Below, in pieces: positions 6,750-18,600 of a DNA stretch of 31,819 nt. Position numbers and translations under genes: made by a program. Source of the DNA: a virus; IMG/VR virus record IMGVR_UViG_3300020084_000059, positions 1-31,819 of that record, one strand, 5' to 3'. Below the pieces are notes generated by a model. The model had not been told where the DNA came from and searched no databases. It saw only the letters and a list, made by a program, of their open reading frames with translations. The first letter of the stretch is position 1; each line of letters begins with the position of its first letter.

Positions 6750-9700
6750 TTATGCCAGAGCAATAGCTCTAAAATCACTAAGTTTAACTTGAGAACACTC
6801 GTTTGTTGAGGACATAACGATTTTGATTACGAATCCATTAAATGGTTGTAGATTATTAACACTAAATTGATATTCCAAAAACTCATTTACTTTACTAGGT
6901 CTAACAAAAGCATCTGGAAGTCCATTATTTAATGATGCATTAATAATTACATCTCCATACCCATCGTTATCAGTATCTCTTAGGTTAGTATATCCTGGAA
7001 ATAGATTGTAAGATTGTGAAACTTCGGAAGAATCTGCAGTAAATAATCTATACAAAACTCTGAAATCAGTATCTGCTGGTCTACATGCTCCCATCAAAAC
7101 TTTTAATGATGTTGCAGATTGACTTAAATTAATTCTCTTAGTAATATATACTGAACTATGGGGATCACCAGATAAGTTATTCGATCTAGAATCAATTGCA
7201 TAGTTTAAAATAGGTTTATTTAACCTATTTCTAGAAAGAACAAAGGATGCTGTTGATAAATCTAGAACAGGAGAGAGATTTTTATCTCCTGAAGTAAAAT
7301 CAAGTTTGAAAGTTAGTGATTTGTTTCTAGGTAAAGTTGTTAATCTTTCAAGTTCGTTAACTCTTGATGCTACTAATCTTGGTGTTGGGAAGAAAGTCGT
7401 TGAGTTAATGATTACGGGAGTATATCCATTATCTAAGAATGAAACTTCAGATCCACCTGCACTAGTTCCACTAATCGTTCTCACTTGACTAGATACTGAA
7501 ACTCCTTCACCAGGAGTTATGATAGTAAATTGTGGTTTAATAGAACTAAATTGATGATTTTGAGATATTCCTGCGGTTGATCCTCCAACACTCTTCGTAT
7601 CAATAAAATTTAACAGATTAAAACCACTAGATCTATTTCCTCGATCAATTGACAAATAATACTTATCAGTTGTTTTGGATGCAACTAGTAATTGATCTGT
7701 AGGTAAATCATGAGTTTTATTAATCCTCCTTAAAGAAATTCCATTTATTTCATATGGACGAATCTGAGATCCTAATGGATGAGGTATAATCGAAGTTCCA
7801 TCTACACCTCTAGATGCTATCTGTAAAGTTCCCGTTCCGATATTAGTATATTCAACTACTTCATTTTCTATAAGAGCATGTCCTCTAGTAGTATTTCCAA
7901 TACCTTCAAATGTTGTAAATGGAACTGTACTAGAAACATTAATTACCGTAGCAGTTGCAGAAAAATCTGATGTTGTTGTAGTTGATGTGGTATCTGGTTC
8001 AATATTTTGAATACTAACTTTATTGATTGGATTATGCATTCCATGATTATATTGTGTTATCTCAATAACATTTCCAGAGTACATTTGATCAATAAGAGTT
8101 GAGGTTACATTAATAGATGCAGTTGTAGTTGTTCTAGTGTCACCTGCATAGTATACTATAGTTTGACCAGATGGGAAAGATTCACCCTGAACGTTTGTCA
8201 GATATAATGTATCAGGTGCGGTGTTAATTCTAGAAACTGAAACTATAGCTCCAGATCCACGGTTACCAGTACTGCTTGTAGTTATCCCAAGAACATCTCC
8301 AGCTACATATCCACTTCCTCCTCCAGTCACAGTTACACTACTTACTGTTCCTGAACCAGATGTAACAATAGTTGCCGTTGCACCACTTCCATTACCATTG
8401 ATTGAATAGAGAGGAACATTATTGTAAGTTTGCGAGCCCGCAAAGTTAGTTCCAGCAGAAACAAGACTTAAACTGCCGGCAGCACTATCAATGGCCGCCC
8501 CAACTTTTTCAATAATACCAGTAGCACTATTATCAGCAATATTTCCATGACCAATTTTTCTACCAGGAGTCAAAATAGAACTAAATGCCGATACTCCAGT
8601 AACACCAACTTTAACTTTTCTTGATAGTGTTTTTATTGGATTAGTTATTAATCTTGGACAATTGATATTTCCAGGATTAATAGGAGTATTGTAAAAAGTT
8701 GCAGTTCCGTTAGTAACGAACTCTGCTTTAAATAATTTAAAAGTTAAATCTTGATATTGACTTGGAGTCCAAATTGTTCCATTTTGTGATTTAAATAAAC
8801 TTCCACCAGAATATGGTTGCGAGACAATAACACTTTGAGCATCTGGTAAAGTACTAGTTCTTCTTGTTCGTTGCCCCATAGTTGCAACCCACATTTCAAA
8901 CTTATCGGAAGTTGGTGCTAAGAAAACTATGGCGTATTCTTTACGTGCTTCAAGATAAATTGGTGATGGGAATGTAATCCGTGTTGCAACGGATGCATCT
9001 GATGATATATTAATCTGTGATGGTTCTAAAGCAATCCTTGCATAGTCTTGAACTAAAGTTGAGGTTGGTAACCCAAGTTCAACTGTTCTTACCTCTACAA
9101 ATAAACGAGCTGCTGGATCTTTTGATGCAAAGTAAACTTCAGCGCCAGTTAAAAATGCTCCAGTTCCATCAACAGTAAATGATTGTGCTAAAGGATCTTT
9201 ACCACCTGCTCTTCTTTGTGGTGGAGTAATATCTTCAATAGTTTCCCTAAGTTCAGGTGGTCTATCCTGTGGTCTGGCAGGATTTCTAACACTTACACTA
9301 CTAGTATCTTGAGTTATAATAGTTCCGGAAGAAATGAAAATAGAAGAAGCATTACTTTCATTTCTTACACTTCCCGGAAGACTAGGAAGAGATACATTAG
9401 ATGCACTAAGTCTAAATGTTCTTTGCCCTGTTTTAATTCTTACTATTGGTGTTGGGGTTTCATTAGGATCTCTAATAAAAATAGTTCCAACAATATCTCC
9501 GAAGTTGTCACTTATATGTTCATTTCTAGTGCATCTAGCAATAGCTCCACTTGTTTCTCCATTAATAATAGCACCAACCGTCATAAAACCACCTATATCC
9601 TGTGTTAATCCATGTTCAGCCATGGCTCTAACACCAACATTTAATAATTTAGATGATGAAGAATATGAAGTTCCAGGTGCAGGTCTTGTTCTATCATATG

Positions 9701-12700
9701 GATCTACAGTATACATTTGGTCTGGGGTTTCCCATGGTCCACTTTTATGTCTTGGAGGTGGAACTGGAAATCTCATTATAAGTCTGTTATTAATATGAGC
9801 TCTTGCAAATTCTCCAACCTGGAAAGTGCCAGAAATCATTTGAATTTCTATTATTTTTGCACAGAAATCTAAAACTTGATTATCAAAATAATGATAATGT
9901 ATTGTTTGAGGTCTTAGTCCACTAGCAAAATATGCAATATTTCTAGACCTTTGATATTCATCGGCAACTCCACTAACTCTAACACTTTCAACATAATCAA
10001 ACTCTCTTGAAGGACCTTCGAGAACATTTTCAAATCTGGTGGTCTCGCTTGTAACTCTTTCCCTTCTTCCTCCTGCAGTAGTACGCTCCGTTACTTCGGT
10101 GGATGATGAACTTCTTTCAACCCATCGAGCACCTGTTGATTCTACTCTTCCCTTCTCTACGTAAATAGTCCTAACCCAGTTATCAGCTGCTGGTAGTAGT
10201 ATGATTCCACCAGTAAACTCAATCACATTAAATGGATTAACATTTTCAACTTGAGATGCTAAAGGTTGTTGTAACCAAGGAACTTCTGTATATTTTAAAG
10301 TCAATAAATCTCCTGTTCTTTGAATATTTGGATCTAATAATGGTAATGATCTATCTGCAATATCTAATCTATCTGGACTAATGCTAGCAGATAATGCTAA
10401 TTCAGCAGCCATTGACCAGTTATCTACTGCATTAAGTAGTTGACCACTTTGTGCATTAACATCACATTTGTTATCAGGATTTTTAGTATCAATAAGATCT
10501 GTATTTTTGAAATCATCAACAGCAAATCCACTTTTAAATCTAGTCAATCCGTCAGCATCTTGAATCTGTAAAGTTTTAGTATCAAGTTCAAGTAAAGATA
10601 AACTAGTTACTGTTTCTAAGTTTTTAATCCTAGATTCTAAACTAGCGATATCACGCATAGTGAATCTTCGATTATCAAATAATCTAAATCCAATTTGCTT
10701 AACATCGTAAATATATGGCGGTAAATATATTTCAGCAATATCCATTACATCATCCACATTAAGTGGTGGTTTTGGATTAATTCCTGATGTTCCTTTGATT
10801 ACTGAAACCTCTCCAAACTTACTGATGGTTAGTTTATCTGTTCTTGGTAGATAAAAACTATACCCGATCAAAGAACTTTCATTGGGCGTAATAATATAAT
10901 TAATAATACTTTCAAAAGATCTGCTACTAAATGCAAATGGAGATTTATTAGGATTAACAACTGGATTAAATGGTATTACTCTTGGTCTAATATCAATAGT
11001 ATCAGTTGCTCTAATTTTTTGGTTATTTAAAAGAGGAATATCTTTTTTATATCTATCTTCGCCATAAGATTGTACAGTAAAGACTTCTCCACTGTTTCCT
11101 GGAGAAACAATATAGTTATTAAAGATAACTAATAACTGTTTGGATGGTATAACTCCCCCTTCAATTCTGACTATTTTTGAGTAATCATAATATTGATCTT
11201 TTTGTCCTTTGTCTAATGAATAGTTACTCGTAAGATTTGTGTAACTCCCATTTACAACACTTTGAATATTTGTTTCTATATTTGATTCTTTAAATGTTAC
11301 AGCTTCTCCAACTTGAAATTTATTAGCATTTAAGTAAACAAATTCAATTTCAGTGGAAGAAACTCTTGTTACTAACTGTGCAACTGCTCTACTTTGTTTC
11401 CCTATTATCTTTTCACCTATTATAGAGTTAGTATCTAAATTTAATCCAGAAACGAAGGTTAACTTATCTAAAGTTGGAGAAGTTGTAGTTGTTGATTGAT
11501 AAACAGCAATAACATTAACAACATCAGGAATGTTTAGAGAAATTTCACGATCTTCAACTCTTAAACCATAGATACTACTTGTACTTAATCCTGAAACTGA
11601 CATTGATCCAATGCCAGAAGTTTGATTAACAATTAATTTAGAACTTCTTACAAAATCTTTTGTTTTACTACTTATTGATTTTTTCCTCATTGTAACTGTG
11701 ACAGTTACATTATTATTTTGATTGATTTTTGATAATCCAATAAAGCTTATAGATGCACCATTTGAACCCAAGATAAACTGGCTTGAAGTTAATGGTTCAG
11801 TTGACCCATCACTATAATGAATAGAATATTTTTCTGCATCAAAAGGTTCAAAAAATGCACTAGAAATACCGATATTAGAAATAGTTATTGGTGTTGTTGC
11901 GGATAACGCTCCAGTTCCATCTATAGATAAACCGTTTATTTGTTTAGTGATAACTAAATTAGATTCAGAAATATTAAGTGTGGCGATATTTTTTTCTGGA
12001 AGTTCTGTATAAAGTGATGCATTATTAACACCTAGTATTCTTGGAATAGCTAATGAAAATGTAGTCGTTTCCGTACTTCCTGGAAGTGTCCCATCAGCAA
12101 CGCCAGTAACTGAAGAATCTAGTGCGACAACTGTTAATGTTACACCATCTGCAGAAATGGCAGAAACTCTATTATATGTTAATGATGATGCACTTGCCTT
12201 TTGATAAGCAATAATAGAATCAACTTTTAATCCAAGAAAAGTTTTTCCGGGAGAAGTTACACTTCCACCACTAGTAATACTAACTCTATCAGTAAGATTA
12301 AATCCAGGTGGTAATACTCTTAATAATACAGTATCTGCTATAAAATCAGTTTGCAGGCTTGAATCCAAAGATGTTGAATCTTGATATACTGACTTAATAT
12401 CATCTATAGTATATGCAATTAAAGAAACTACAGAACATAAAATATTTACATTATCATTGAAGATTAACTGCTCACCTTGAATGAACGTGCCTGAAGTTTG
12501 ATTGAGACTTAAAGTGCTACCAGATCTATTGGCAATATATCCAGTCGCACCACTACTTTGTCCACGAACATATGAAGTTGTAGGAGCTTCTAAAACTGAT
12601 ATAACTCTACTGGTAGTAATAACAGTATATGTTTGTATATCATACAGATATAAATCCCAAGATGTTGCCGCATTTACATATGATGCATCGGTAACATTAT

Positions 12701-14048
12701 ACGAATATACTCTAGCTTCACCAATTTTTGTACCTGTTCCAGCATTAGTTGTTGATGTATTTCTTCTTCTATTCTGTAAGGAAATAATATTCGAATCTCT
12801 TAATCCAATCAAAGGAGTTCCATATACGTTATTAACACGTAATAAATTTCCCATTTCAAACGGAATGAGTGCCGACTTTATATTTTCAGTATCTCTTGAT
12901 TTTTCTACATCAATAATTCTAGATCCAGCTAATTCAACATCAAATCCTTTAACATATGCTCTTCCTGGTGAAACCCTAATACTTAGTAAGTCTTCAGATG
13001 GCACATTATTACTTTCTGTTATTTGTTCACTAGTATAAATTCCTTCACCAGAAACCTCATCATTTAAACACTCTAATGCATCAACAACAAAAGAATCTAT
13101 AGCATAATTTCCAGATTCTTCATATGTTCTTTTAGCGAAATATTTCTTTATCTCAGAATAAACTGATCTATCTTGTAACTTCTTAACTTCACCTTTGTCA
13201 ACTCTCATTATTTCTATAAAGTTAACATCTTCATTATCGCTAAGAATTTTCTTCCCAAGTGTTAGAGTAATTTTGAATCTATCAGCACCAGGTGCTGCAT
13301 AATTTGAAAATCCTCTAGCGTTATCATTTAAATCTTTGTCATCAGATGCAGTTATAATTTGTTCATTGATAAAAAGTCCTACTCTATAAGATGGTAAAGT
13401 TGAATAAGGTTCTAAAACTATTTGTTGTTTTTTTACATCAACAAATGTTCCTCGCACAAAATAAACCCCATCGGTGATTCCAACTGCAGATCCTACAGAA
13501 TTTGAATCAGAATCAACTAAACTTAAAATAGTATCACCTGCATTTATAGTAGTATTGCCATAAGTGACATTTTCTTCAAGTAATAAAACTTCACCATTTT
13601 CAAATTCTGATTTTTGAGATTCTAATGTCTCATTTTCTTGCACTCCAGAATTTAAATACTTAATGTAAAGTGTAATCTCATCAACATCATCTTCTGGCGG
13701 AATAGAATATTTTTTAATGGACGCTAATATCTGTGATTTTTCTCCTTTAATTGTTTTACCAATCAATGAGTTAAGATAAACCGTTACATCTATACCAAGA
13801 TGTTGTGGATTTACTTTAATTCCAAAAAATCTGTTATCATAAGTAACAGATCCTGGAATAACCATAGATCCTTCTTTAAAAATATGACTACCAAAAGATT
13901 CTATTTGATTTTGTAAAATTGATTGTAAAGTGGTTAACTCCCTAGACTGTACGGGGAATCCAGGTTTAAATAAAACCTTATAGTAGTTATCATTTTTATC
14001 AAAATCGTCAAAATAAGGATTGATATTTAGATTAGTCTTTTGGGGCAT
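6750..14048 (-). CDS. Giant virion structural protein, DUF4815 type, in the gp9-gp12 position
   Basis: The protein has 2432 residues. The N-terminal NPYFDDFDKNDNYYKVLFKP and PVQSRELTTLQSILQNQIES (about 12-52), then GSHIFKEGSMVIPG, match the DUF4815 family of phage proteins as I remember it. A segment near residues 1130-1160 (MRDIASLESRIKNLETVTSL) looks like a short coiled coil. A charged Ser/Thr/Arg/Glu-rich stretch follows near 1305-1345. About residue 1617 starts KDPLAQSFTVDGTGAFLTGA, a beta-rich block ending near EMWVATMGQRTRR. Gly-rich G-x-G-Y repeats occur near 1900, and an IENEVVEYTNI...RGVDGT module near 2035-2090. The gene lies between gp8 and the fiber/neck genes, where T4 encodes gp9-gp12. 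I infer a peripheral baseplate protein, perhaps replacing several of these; no enzymatic motif is visible. Confidence 0.85.
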   Translation of the reverse strand: MPQKTNLNINPYFDDFDKNDNYYKVLFKPGFPVQSRELTTLQSILQNQIESFGSHIFKEGSMVIPGSVTYDNRFFGIKVNPQHLGIDVTVYLNSLIGKTIKGEKSQILASIKKYSIPPEDDVDEITLYIKYLNSGVQENETLESQKSEFENGEVLLLEENVTYGNTTINAGDTILSLVDSDSNSVGSAVGITDGVYFVRGTFVDVKKQQIVLEPYSTLPSYRVGLFINEQIITASDDKDLNDNARGFSNYAAPGADRFKITLTLGKKILSDNEDVNFIEIMRVDKGEVKKLQDRSVYSEIKKYFAKRTYEESGNYAIDSFVVDALECLNDEVSGEGIYTSEQITESNNVPSEDLLSIRVSPGRAYVKGFDVELAGSRIIDVEKSRDTENIKSALIPFEMGNLLRVNNVYGTPLIGLRDSNIISLQNRRRNTSTTNAGTGTKIGEARVYSYNVTDASYVNAATSWDLYLYDIQTYTVITTSRVISVLEAPTTSYVRGQSSGATGYIANRSGSTLSLNQTSGTFIQGEQLIFNDNVNILCSVVSLIAYTIDDIKSVYQDSTSLDSSLQTDFIADTVLLRVLPPGFNLTDRVSITSGGSVTSPGKTFLGLKVDSIIAYQKASASSLTYNRVSAISADGVTLTVVALDSSVTGVADGTLPGSTETTTFSLAIPRILGVNNASLYTELPEKNIATLNISESNLVITKQINGLSIDGTGALSATTPITISNIGISSAFFEPFDAEKYSIHYSDGSTEPLTSSQFILGSNGASISFIGLSKINQNNNVTVTVTMRKKSISSKTKDFVRSSKLIVNQTSGIGSMSVSGLSTSSIYGLRVEDREISLNIPDVVNVIAVYQSTTTTSPTLDKLTFVSGLNLDTNSIIGEKIIGKQSRAVAQLVTRVSSTEIEFVYLNANKFQVGEAVTFKESNIETNIQSVVNGSYTNLTSNYSLDKGQKDQYYDYSKIVRIEGGVIPSKQLLVIFNNYIVSPGNSGEVFTVQSYGEDRYKKDIPLLNNQKIRATDTIDIRPRVIPFNPVVNPNKSPFAFSSRSFESIINYIITPNESSLIGYSFYLPRTDKLTISKFGEVSVIKGTSGINPKPPLNVDDVMDIAEIYLPPYIYDVKQIGFRLFDNRRFTMRDIASLESRIKNLETVTSLSLLELDTKTLQIQDADGLTRFKSGFAVDDFKNTDLIDTKNPDNKCDVNAQSGQLLNAVDNWSMAAELALSASISPDRLDIADRSLPLLDPNIQRTGDLLTLKYTEVPWLQQPLASQVENVNPFNVIEFTGGIILLPAADNWVRTIYVEKGRVESTGARWVERSSSSTEVTERTTAGGRRERVTSETTRFENVLEGPSREFDYVESVRVSGVADEYQRSRNIAYFASGLRPQTIHYHYFDNQVLDFCAKIIEIQMISGTFQVGEFARAHINNRLIMRFPVPPPRHKSGPWETPDQMYTVDPYDRTRPAPGTSYSSSSKLLNVGVRAMAEHGLTQDIGGFMTVGAIINGETSGAIARCTRNEHISDNFGDIVGTIFIRDPNETPTPIVRIKTGQRTFRLSASNVSLPSLPGSVRNESNASSIFISSGTIITQDTSSVSVRNPARPQDRPPELRETIEDITPPQRRAGGKDPLAQSFTVDGTGAFLTGAEVYFASKDPAARLFVEVRTVELGLPTSTLVQDYARIALEPSQINISSDASVATRITFPSPIYLEARKEYAIVFLAPTSDKFEMWVATMGQRTRRTSTLPDAQSVIVSQPYSGGSLFKSQNGTIWTPSQYQDLTFKLFKAEFVTNGTATFYNTPINPGNINCPRLITNPIKTLSRKVKVGVTGVSAFSSILTPGRKIGHGNIADNSATGIIEKVGAAIDSAAGSLSLVSAGTNFAGSQTYNNVPLYSINGNGSGATATIVTSGSGTVSSVTVTGGGSGYVAGDVLGITTSSTGNRGSGAIVSVSRINTAPDTLYLTNVQGESFPSGQTIVYYAGDTRTTTTASINVTSTLIDQMYSGNVIEITQYNHGMHNPINKVSIQNIEPDTTSTTTTSDFSATATVINVSSTVPFTTFEGIGNTTRGHALIENEVVEYTNIGTGTLQIASRGVDGTSIIPHPLGSQIRPYEINGISLRRINKTHDLPTDQLLVASKTTDKYYLSIDRGNRSSGFNLLNFIDTKSVGGSTAGISQNHQFSSIKPQFTIITPGEGVSVSSQVRTISGTSAGGSEVSFLDNGYTPVIINSTTFFPTPRLVASRVNELERLTTLPRNKSLTFKLDFTSGDKNLSPVLDLSTASFVLSRNRLNKPILNYAIDSRSNNLSGDPHSSVYITKRINLSQSATSLKVLMGACRPADTDFRVLYRLFTADSSEVSQSYNLFPGYTNLRDTDNDGYGDVIINASLNNGLPDAFVRPSKVNEFLEYQFSVNNLQPFNGFVIKIVMSSTNECSQVKLSDFRAIALA

Positions 14049-14051
14049 TTT

Positions 14052-15608
14052 TTAAAATTCCAGAACGATTTTTATGTCTTCTTTTTGACGAGAATTTCTA
14101 TTGATAAGCGGACGATTATCAATGTAAATAATCTCCCCTGATCCTTTATTTATTTCAGTATCTGCCATACCTTGAATGAAGTTGACACCTAGATTGATTA
14201 ATTTAGTTCCCGATACACTGGTTACAATACCACTAAAATTAGAGTCAATAGATGCTGAAAAACCAGAATTTAAACCATTTACTATATTTGCAATAGAGGA
14301 ATTAAACTCAAATATTTTTCCCCTAGTAGAAATTCCAACATAATCAGTTTCATTAAAAGTTGTCTGATTGACAAAAAGTGATCTATCTCTAAAATATTTT
14401 AGAACTGTTGTTTCTGTATCGTATGATGCTACGTATGCTGAAGCTACACCACCACTAACTATCTGAGATATTTTTTCTCCCACTACAGGTTTTCCAACAA
14501 CAGATTTAAGTTTTAAAGAATATAATGAAGAAAATGTGTTAGAGTAAAATGTTTGTGCTGACCCAACTGCTGTTGGATTTCGTAAAATACCAATCTGAGC
14601 AAACTTAGTATCTATTGGGAAATCTTTTGTAGTATCATCAAATCTACTATAAATTAAAACTTTATCAGTTCCCAGTTCTTTATATAAATCATATCCATGT
14701 CCTCTAGATGGTGGAATAATCGGTATTAATCTAGCACTTGTTCCTACAGTTGCTGAGTTAATCGGTCCAAGATCTACAAGACCATACGTATAGTTTTTAC
14801 CTCCAGCAGAAACAATAGTATTTACAATTTTTCCACCAATAACATCAACACGAACTTTACCGCCAGTTCCATCTCCAAGTATATTTAATTCTTGTCCTAA
14901 TCCATTTGAATAATTAGACCCTTGTCTATCTATATAAACTTTTTTAATTTGATTTTCAAAAATATTAGAGTCTCCATTCTCTCGAATAGATCTATAAAGA
15001 GGATTTGTAGAGTATTCCCAGTTATTTGGAACAGTTATATACTCAGTAGAATCAAACTTAATAATATCACTTGCTTCAACACTAAAAAGATATTTCCAAA
15101 GATATCCATCACCACTATCACCTGCTCTCGATGGTTCTAGATCTGTAAATGATGGTTGATCTTGAGAAATATTTCCAACTGTATTAATACCTGAAGAACC
15201 ATTATCAATACAAATATAAACCCTATAATCCGAGTTCATTACATAATAGTTTGCATCATATAATCTAGATGCTCTAGTTAATGGTGTTGGATTTAAAATA
15301 CTATAATCATGACGATACATTTCATACCTAGTTCCTCTATTCCAATCTATTCTTCTGATAAGTCTACGAACATTTGCAGAAGAAACTCTTTTACCAAACA
15401 TAGAAATATCTTTAACATGATTTAGATTGGAAATACTATCAATAGGTGCTGGTGTATTTGTATTCCAGTTTTCAGATCTACCAAAACCCACTATATTTGG
15501 ATTTGGTAGACCCATAAAAACATAAAATGAGTTTGAACTGTCTTCTATAGACTGTACAAAATTACTAGCATTTAATATTCTAAACTGATCAGTAACAATT
15601 GCTGACAT
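14052..15608 (-). CDS. 8: Baseplate wedge subunit gp8-like
   Basis: The 518-residue product shows the marks of T4 gp8 (334 aa). These are GFGRSENW (41-48; T4 FGRSEPW), IRRIDWNRGTRY (84-95; T4 IPRRDWGDTRY), VYICIDNG, GDSGDGYLWKYLFSV (163-177; T4 GDGYVWEYLFEI), EYITVPNNW (189-197; T4 EYIVVPWP), and the C-terminus GEIIYIDNRPL...KEDIKIVLEF (T4 GEMIYMENRPPI...EEINILFTF). The extra ~180 residues lie before the C-terminus. They include YSNGLGQELNILGDGTGG, ARLIPIIPPSRGHGYDLYKE and a PVVGEKISQIVSGGVASAYV module like those in gp7 and gp14. In T4, gp8 dimers link the wedge core (gp6, gp7) to gp10. A late box sits 18-25 bases upstream of the ATG. Confidence 0.93.
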   Translation of the reverse strand: MSAIVTDQFRILNASNFVQSIEDSSNSFYVFMGLPNPNIVGFGRSENWNTNTPAPIDSISNLNHVKDISMFGKRVSSANVRRLIRRIDWNRGTRYEMYRHDYSILNPTPLTRASRLYDANYYVMNSDYRVYICIDNGSSGINTVGNISQDQPSFTDLEPSRAGDSGDGYLWKYLFSVEASDIIKFDSTEYITVPNNWEYSTNPLYRSIRENGDSNIFENQIKKVYIDRQGSNYSNGLGQELNILGDGTGGKVRVDVIGGKIVNTIVSAGGKNYTYGLVDLGPINSATVGTSARLIPIIPPSRGHGYDLYKELGTDKVLIYSRFDDTTKDFPIDTKFAQIGILRNPTAVGSAQTFYSNTFSSLYSLKLKSVVGKPVVGEKISQIVSGGVASAYVASYDTETTVLKYFRDRSLFVNQTTFNETDYVGISTRGKIFEFNSSIANIVNGLNSGFSASIDSNFSGIVTSVSGTKLINLGVNFIQGMADTEINKGSGEIIYIDNRPLINRNSRQKEDIKIVLEF

Positions 15609-15624
15609 CTTGGAGTCTTTTTTC

Positions 15625-15636
15625 TATATTTATACT
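15625..15636 (-). promoter_or_regulatory. T4-type late promoter box (TATAAATA) before gp8
   Basis: The minus strand reads AGTATAAATATA, with TATAAATA at 15634-15627, in the 35-base gap between the giant gp7-like gene and gp8. The expected transcription start would be roughly 10 bases before the gp8 ATG at 15608, giving a very short leader. The 12-mer is identical to the one at 6350-6361. Confidence 0.7.
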
Positions 15637-15643
15637 ATTATTT

Positions 15644-18600
15644 TTAATTTAAAGATGAACGATTTCTTATCGAACCATTATTCCTCAATCCAAAAGTTCT
15701 TCTTTGAATAGTTGGGAAATTAGTTAGTTCACGGTCGACCTCTAAACCAGTTACACCTATTGATACTGGATCTGAAGATCTAGATAGATTATATAATCTA
15801 CCCCAAGATATTCTACCTAATGGAATCGTACCTATTCCAGGACTACTAGGACTATATGATTGTGTATTAATACCAATAATATTACTATTACTATGTACAT
15901 TACAAATAATAAATCCATCAGAAGCAAAATTACCTTTATCGTGCACATAATAAATATTATCTAAAAATGTTGTCCCTATTCCAACAGTATTTGAATTTGA
16001 AGTATCAACCGATGTTACTCCATTTCCAACTTTTGTATCAACGATGCACACTGGATATCCAACAAATAGATCATCTGTAGTTAATGTATCCGCTCTATAG
16101 AAAAACTTCAATGCTAACGGATGACCACTTGTTCCAGATGTTGTTCCTATTCCTGTGATAATACCCGAAAATCCTTGGACATTTGATATTTTCCTAACAG
16201 TTTCATATTTAAATTTTGGAGTCTCAGCAATAACTAATGGAGGATTAGTATATCCAAATCCAGGATTTGTTATTGATACTGAAGAAATGGATTTATTCAC
16301 AACTAATGCAGTCGCCGTGGCTGTTGATCCAATGCCTATAGAAATATTTCTTGGGTTTGAAATTTTAAGGTTTAATGTAGAACCACTACTATATCCAAAT
16401 CCAGGGTTAACGATTGATATTTGACTGATGGTTCCACCAGTACCCACAGTTGCAGTAAAATCGGCACCAATATTCTTTTCACCAGAAATTATCAAAGCAT
16501 CAACACTAGAAATAGTTATTCCATAGTAGTTTTCTTCATAGTTAAAGAACTGAGCATCATCAACAAAAATTTCAGTATCTAATGACTTGATATCCTTAAT
16601 AACTTTCGCAGTTGGATAAATTTGAGGCTCAATAGATTCTCTAGATTTGTAAATATAATCACCTTTTATAACTAAATCTCTTTTCTGTTTTTCCCATTCC
16701 ACAGGTTTACGGTTGATTTCATCAACTCCAAGACCAACGTAGGTATCAGTTTCAACAACATCAGATCCAGAAATATCAAATACAGTTCTGTGATCTGTTT
16801 GAGATATTGTTGATTCAACATTAGGATTTTTAGAAACTAATACTCTATCTCCAATTTTTATAGTTTCATTAATATCTACAAGATTGACATCAACGTTTCT
16901 ATCTCCAAGATAAAAGAAAATATCAATCTTATCATGAAACTGTGGTGCTTCTGCGAATACAAATGACGTACCACCACGGAATTGGTAAGATATATTAGGA
17001 GTTTGTATAACTCCATTAATGAATATAACTAAAATAGCACTTAAGTCAATTTCTAAAGAAGACGGATCTAAAGGATCAGTTTGGAAACTTAAAAGTTGAC
17101 CGTTATAAAATAACGGGAATCGAACTCTTGATCCATCTTGAAAGTTTTTAACTGAGTCAATATAATCTAACTCACCGAACTGCCATGCTGAGAAATAATC
17201 ATTAAATATAGATTCAACAGTTAACTCAAAATGATTTAATGGTTGATTTAAACCTTTTGCCGTCACTAATCCAACAGCTCTAATAACATCACCAGGTCTA
17301 AAAGCATATCCTGGGCGTGATATTTCAAAAGATTTAACTTCGTGGAGTGTAGATCCAACCCCTACAGTGCTCGCTGGACCAACATTAATATTTAAAAGCA
17401 TGTTTCTACCAGTTTCTGATGTTAGACCAACATCTCTCCTAGAAACACCAATAACCGATAGATTTTCATAACTTGGTTCCGAAACAAGTATAGTTGGATT
17501 TGTATACCCAGAACCACCCGAAATAACATTAAATGATAACGTTCCCCCAGCACCTACAGTTGCTGTTACAGAAGCAGGTGCTCCAGTATGCCCACTGTAC
17601 TGAGTAACACCAACAGAAACGATTCCACGGTATCCAGAACCATCATTTAAATTATACCATGGAAAAACAGTACCAAATCCAATATAAGTATGTGGTAATG
17701 TACTTGTTCCAACATTAGCTGTAAACGATCTTGCAGATATAATTCCAACAATATCATAAGAATACGTTAATTCTGTTGATGGAAAATAAGATATAATTCC
17801 TGCACTAGATGGACATGTAAATGCTAATCCAACTAATTTAACTTTGTCACCACCACCAAAATTATGATTTGAATTTGTAGTTATTTCAATAATTCCTGTA
17901 ATATTATTATATAAAGCTGTACTAATCGATTGTCCAGGACCAGTATGGGAAATACCTGTAATATTAGTAATTGTTCCAGATGAATTTAAATCTGCTCTAA
18001 CTTTTGCGCCAACTAGAGGAGCATAACCTAATCCTGGAGTAGATCCTAAAGAAACAATAATACCACCTCTAGGAACCTGATTCTGATTAATATCAAATTC
18101 AGATACAACAGGAGATCCATTTTCTGAAGAAATACCAGTGAAAACTACACTTGAGATTCCAATATTAGTATTTTCTATAAAACTATAGTTATTACCTAAG
18201 TTATTAAAGGTTGTTGGTGTTTGAAATATTCCATTAATAAAAAGAATTCCATTTCCAATGGTCATTCCTGTTGTATTTGCACCTTGAACTGTTAAACTAT
18301 ATGTTTTACCTATACCTGTAAACTGATCGGATATATCATCAAACAAAAGGTTGTTACTATAGTTATTTCTTAAGAATGTTCTTCCAGAAAAATTAGCTCG
18401 TACATATGGTAGATTACTTCTATCTCTTGAAGATCTTGTATTTCCTTTTGGTGGATCAAGAAAATAAATTTTACTGTCGGCAATGTTAAACGATCCTCTA
18501 TAGACTTGAGCGGTAGATCCATCAATATGTGTACTTACTGCGGTTCCAACTGATCCTCTAGAAACTTTAACTAATGGATAAGTATCTATATCCGATAGTG

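Noticed and set aside
6746-6778. Extended start of the 74-aa gene at 6778
   Set aside because: It would overlap the end of the DUF4815 gene by 29 bases and adds an unlikely MILELLLWHKN leader; the ATG at 6745 gives the family-like start and a four-base gap.
9216-9798. Plus-strand frames of 130 and 154 codons opposite the DUF4815 gene
   Set aside because: They are antisense to a long, well-formed coding frame, have low-complexity Ser/Asn/Ile or Leu/Val-rich translations, and no ribosome binding site or family resemblance.
12502-13038. Plus-strand frame of 178 codons
   Set aside because: It is antisense to the giant gene, with no recognisable motif; long antisense frames are expected given the codon bias here.
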